The notes beneath the pieces were generated by a model. It searched no databases and was not told where the DNA came from. It was given only the letters and a program-made list of their open reading frames with translations. From Desulfospira joergensenii DSM 10085 (GTDB lineage Bacteria; Desulfobacterota; Desulfobacteria; Desulfobacterales; Desulfobacteraceae), in the NCBI RefSeq assembly GCF_000420085.1, contig NZ_ATUG01000001.1:1883223-1947222 (forward strand): a stretch of DNA of 64,000 bases. The letters are read 5' to 3'. Positions 62,076-64,000 of this stretch are shown in pieces. The position numbers and the translations under genes were made by a program. The stretch's first letter is position 1, and each line of letters begins with the position of its first letter.

Positions 62076-63850
62076 TACAAAGTCTCAATCATCCCTTTGT
62101 ACTTATCGATGATGATATTCTTCTTGAGTTTGAATGTCGGCGTAATCATCTTGTTTTCAATGGTGAATTCCGGGACGATGGCCACCTTCTTAATGGTTTC
62201 AAAGGAGGCCAGATCCTGATTTTTCTTTTCAATCTCCCGGTCGATCAGGGATTTTACCTCCGGGCTTTCAAGAAGATCTTCATAGGAATCATGGGTGATC
62301 TTGTTTTCTTCGGCCCAGGCCCGGATATTTTCCTCGTCCAGGGTGACCACGGCGGACAGGTATTTTCTCCCTTCCCCCACCACACAGACCTGATTGATAT
62401 ATTTTGAGGTGGCCATGATGCCCTCGATACGGGCCGGGGCGATATTTTTGCCCCCGGCCGTGATAATCAGCTCCTTTTTCCGGCCCGTGATCTTCAGGAC
62501 GTTGTTTTCATCGATCTCCCCCAGATCACCGGTTTTAAGCCATCCGTCTTCGGTAAAGGTCTCTGCGGTCTGATCCGGCATTTTATAGTACTCTTTCATT
62601 ACGTTCCGACCCTTGTACAGGACTTCACCGTCATCACCGATCTTATGCTCAATGCCCGGCCCGGGAGGGCCGACCACTCCGAAATCATAGGAATCAGGCC
62701 GGTTCACGTTGGAAAAAGAGGTGTTTTCCGTCATTCCGATGCCCTCCAGGATGAGCAGGCCGGCGGCATGGAAGAACCGGGCAATATCAGGATTTAAGGG
62801 GGCGGCCCCGCTGATGCACCATTTTACATTCCCCCCCAGGGCCTTGTGGATCTTGGAGAATATCAGCTTAAAGGCCAGCTTGTATTGTAAGCCCAGGACA
62901 AGGGGGATGGGCTTTTGGGCCACTTTGTGCTCGCTGACCCGGGACCCGACGTCAACGGCCCAGTTAAACAGTTTCAGGGCCAGCCCCCCCTTGGCTTCCA
63001 CCCCTGAAATAATCTTGGTATGAATCTTCTCAAAAACCCTGGGAACGCTGACAAACCAGTGGGGGGCGGCCAGCTGGAAATCCTCCAGCAGACTTGTGAT
63101 GCTTCTGGCAAAGGTGGTCCGGTTGCCGGTCATCACAGCCGAGTTGCAACAGGTCCGGGCAAAAACATGGGCCAGGGGAAGGAAAACAAACATCTCTTCC
63201 CTTTCCTCAAATTTAGCGCACTGGTTCACGGACTGGGCCGTAAAGGTGATATTGTCATGGGTCAGCACCACCCCCTTGGGCACCCCGGTGGTTCCGGAGG
63301 TATAGACGATGCCGGCCGGGTCCTGGGCCGAAACCTGTTTCATCCTCTCTGTCAATTGAGAATCATCGATATTCTTCCCCAGGTCGAGAAACCGGTCATA
63401 GGAGAGGATCCAGTCATCTCCTTCAACATCCCCTTCAAAGAGGATCACCTTTCTGATATTTTGAAGGCTTTCCCTTATCTCAAGGAGCTTATCCAGCTGT
63501 TCCCGGTTCTCGGCAAAGACCAGCACCCCGTCCGAGTGGTTGATAATGTACTCGCAGTCCCTGGGCAGATTGGATTGATAGATACCCACGGTTGCCGCGC
63601 CAATCATCATGTTTGCATAATCGGTCAATACCCACTGAAAGCAGGTATAGCTCAGGATGTCGACCTTGTCACCAGGTTCTACCCCCATTGCCATGAGGCT
63701 TTTGGACACGGCCCTAACCCGGGTGTAAAATTCCTGCCAGGTAATGGATGTGGCCTTGCCCCGGGCATCAAACCATCTATAGGCCTGTTCCCGGGAATAC
63801 CTGTCAACGGTTTCTTTGAGCATTTCATGAAAATTGGCATACTCTTTCAT
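62072..63850 (-). CDS. AMP-forming long-chain acyl-CoA synthetase (FAA1/FadD-like)
   Basis: 592 aa from ATG 63850 (AGGAGGATGT). P-loop IVYTSGTTGVPKGVVLTHDN, A5-type motif GIGMTENTSFSNVNRPDSYDFG, DGWLKTGDLGEIDENNVLKITGRKKELIITAGGKNIAPARIE and a C-terminal Lys region. The layout with LMAMGVEPGDKVDILSYTCFQWVL is the long-chain subfamily. Activates fatty acids to acyl-CoA at the membrane. No beta-oxidation genes are adjacent. The remaining 150 nt to the window end hold nothing recognisable. Confidence 0.92.
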   Translation of the reverse strand: MKEYANFHEMLKETVDRYSREQAYRWFDARGKATSITWQEFYTRVRAVSKSLMAMGVEPGDKVDILSYTCFQWVLTDYANMMIGAATVGIYQSNLPRDCEYIINHSDGVLVFAENREQLDKLLEIRESLQNIRKVILFEGDVEGDDWILSYDRFLDLGKNIDDSQLTERMKQVSAQDPAGIVYTSGTTGVPKGVVLTHDNITFTAQSVNQCAKFEEREEMFVFLPLAHVFARTCCNSAVMTGNRTTFARSITSLLEDFQLAAPHWFVSVPRVFEKIHTKIISGVEAKGGLALKLFNWAVDVGSRVSEHKVAQKPIPLVLGLQYKLAFKLIFSKIHKALGGNVKWCISGAAPLNPDIARFFHAAGLLILEGIGMTENTSFSNVNRPDSYDFGVVGPPGPGIEHKIGDDGEVLYKGRNVMKEYYKMPDQTAETFTEDGWLKTGDLGEIDENNVLKITGRKKELIITAGGKNIAPARIEGIMATSKYINQVCVVGEGRKYLSAVVTLDEENIRAWAEENKITHDSYEDLLESPEVKSLIDREIEKKNQDLASFETIKKVAIVPEFTIENKMITPTFKLKKNIIIDKYKGMIETLY

Positions 63851-64000
63851 ACATCCTCCTGGTCTCAATTCATCCTATGGCTTTCCTGTGGTTCCAGTCC
63901 TGCCCCCTAATGATAGTCGTAATAGTAAACATCATTATTGCAAGAAAACAAGTTTTATTTTCAGAGGGCTGCTTCCCGGGTTTACACAGAGATAAGGGCT

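Overview
The window looks like a chromosomal segment of a mesophilic, anaerobic sulfate-reducing member of the Desulfobacterota (Desulfobacteraceae-like). This is inferred from gene content rather than from a marker gene: a selenocysteine-containing rhodanese, many PAS/Cache/GAF histidine kinases, DUF2284 and DGC-type metal proteins, a YeiH-type putative sulfate exporter, FdhD, an amino-acid ABC system and standalone acetate kinase. No rRNA, tRNA, CRISPR array, IS transposase or prophage was recognised.

Layout. 0-4.7 kb: an XRE/TRAP-binding-domain fusion regulator, a DUF2284 protein, and a TonB-dependent receptor (BtuB-like) behind a cobalamin riboswitch plus intrinsic terminator. 4.9-7.0 kb: a compact same-strand cluster of ECF sigma factor, Cys-containing hypothetical, Nif11-domain small protein and DGC zinc-binding-type protein; this is the best candidate for an undescribed system. 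7.3-10.3 kb: a Fur/PerR-type regulator and katG, separated by an in-frame, stop-interrupted remnant of a monofunctional catalase. 10.6-18.8 kb: hybrid histidine kinase, FKBP-like/methyltransferase fusion, nucleoside-recognition membrane protein, second methyltransferase, LarA-family racemase and an alpha/beta hydrolase. 18.9-20.3 kb: thiC under a TPP riboswitch. 20.4-25.8 kb: heme-type (CxxCH) DUF3365 histidine kinase and NtrC-class regulator, divergent from a DUF2325 protein. 26-28.9 kb: YeiH-family exporter with two small accessory genes. 28.9-29.5 kb: exported rhodanese whose active-site loop is read through an in-frame UGA, with a SECIS-like hairpin. 29.8-33.5 kb: decayed solute-binding-protein remnant, an intact ABC-type binding protein and a histidine kinase. 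33.7-45.3 kb: housekeeping and regulatory genes (PGA-hydrolase-like, OsmC, dienelactone hydrolase, Fbh1/UvrD-like helicase, PAS-GAF kinase with IlvY-like LysR regulator, NUDIX, HD-GYP, FdhD, pyrD-pyrK-pyrE).

45.4-50.2 kb is a clear genomic discontinuity: visibly AT-rich, all-plus-strand small genes separated by attC-like imperfect dyads whose core sites pair up (the start core of a cassette is the reverse complement of the core after its gene). It reads as an integron gene-cassette array without an integrase in the window (a CALIN), carrying a HigBA toxin-antitoxin module, an AAA/kinase-like protein and unknown proteins. It is preceded by a 174-nt imperfect inverted repeat and a second nested inverted repeat.

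50.2-64 kb returns to typical host sequence: two convergent glycosyltransferases of the arsenosugar-associated families, cyclophilin, MBL-fold hydrolase, ackA, AEC transporter, amino-acid ABC transporter operon, metallophosphoesterase plus a ParB/RAM-domain protein, and an AMP-forming acyl-CoA ligase.

All functional assignments are from reading the translated sequence and recalled family motifs; no database search was run.
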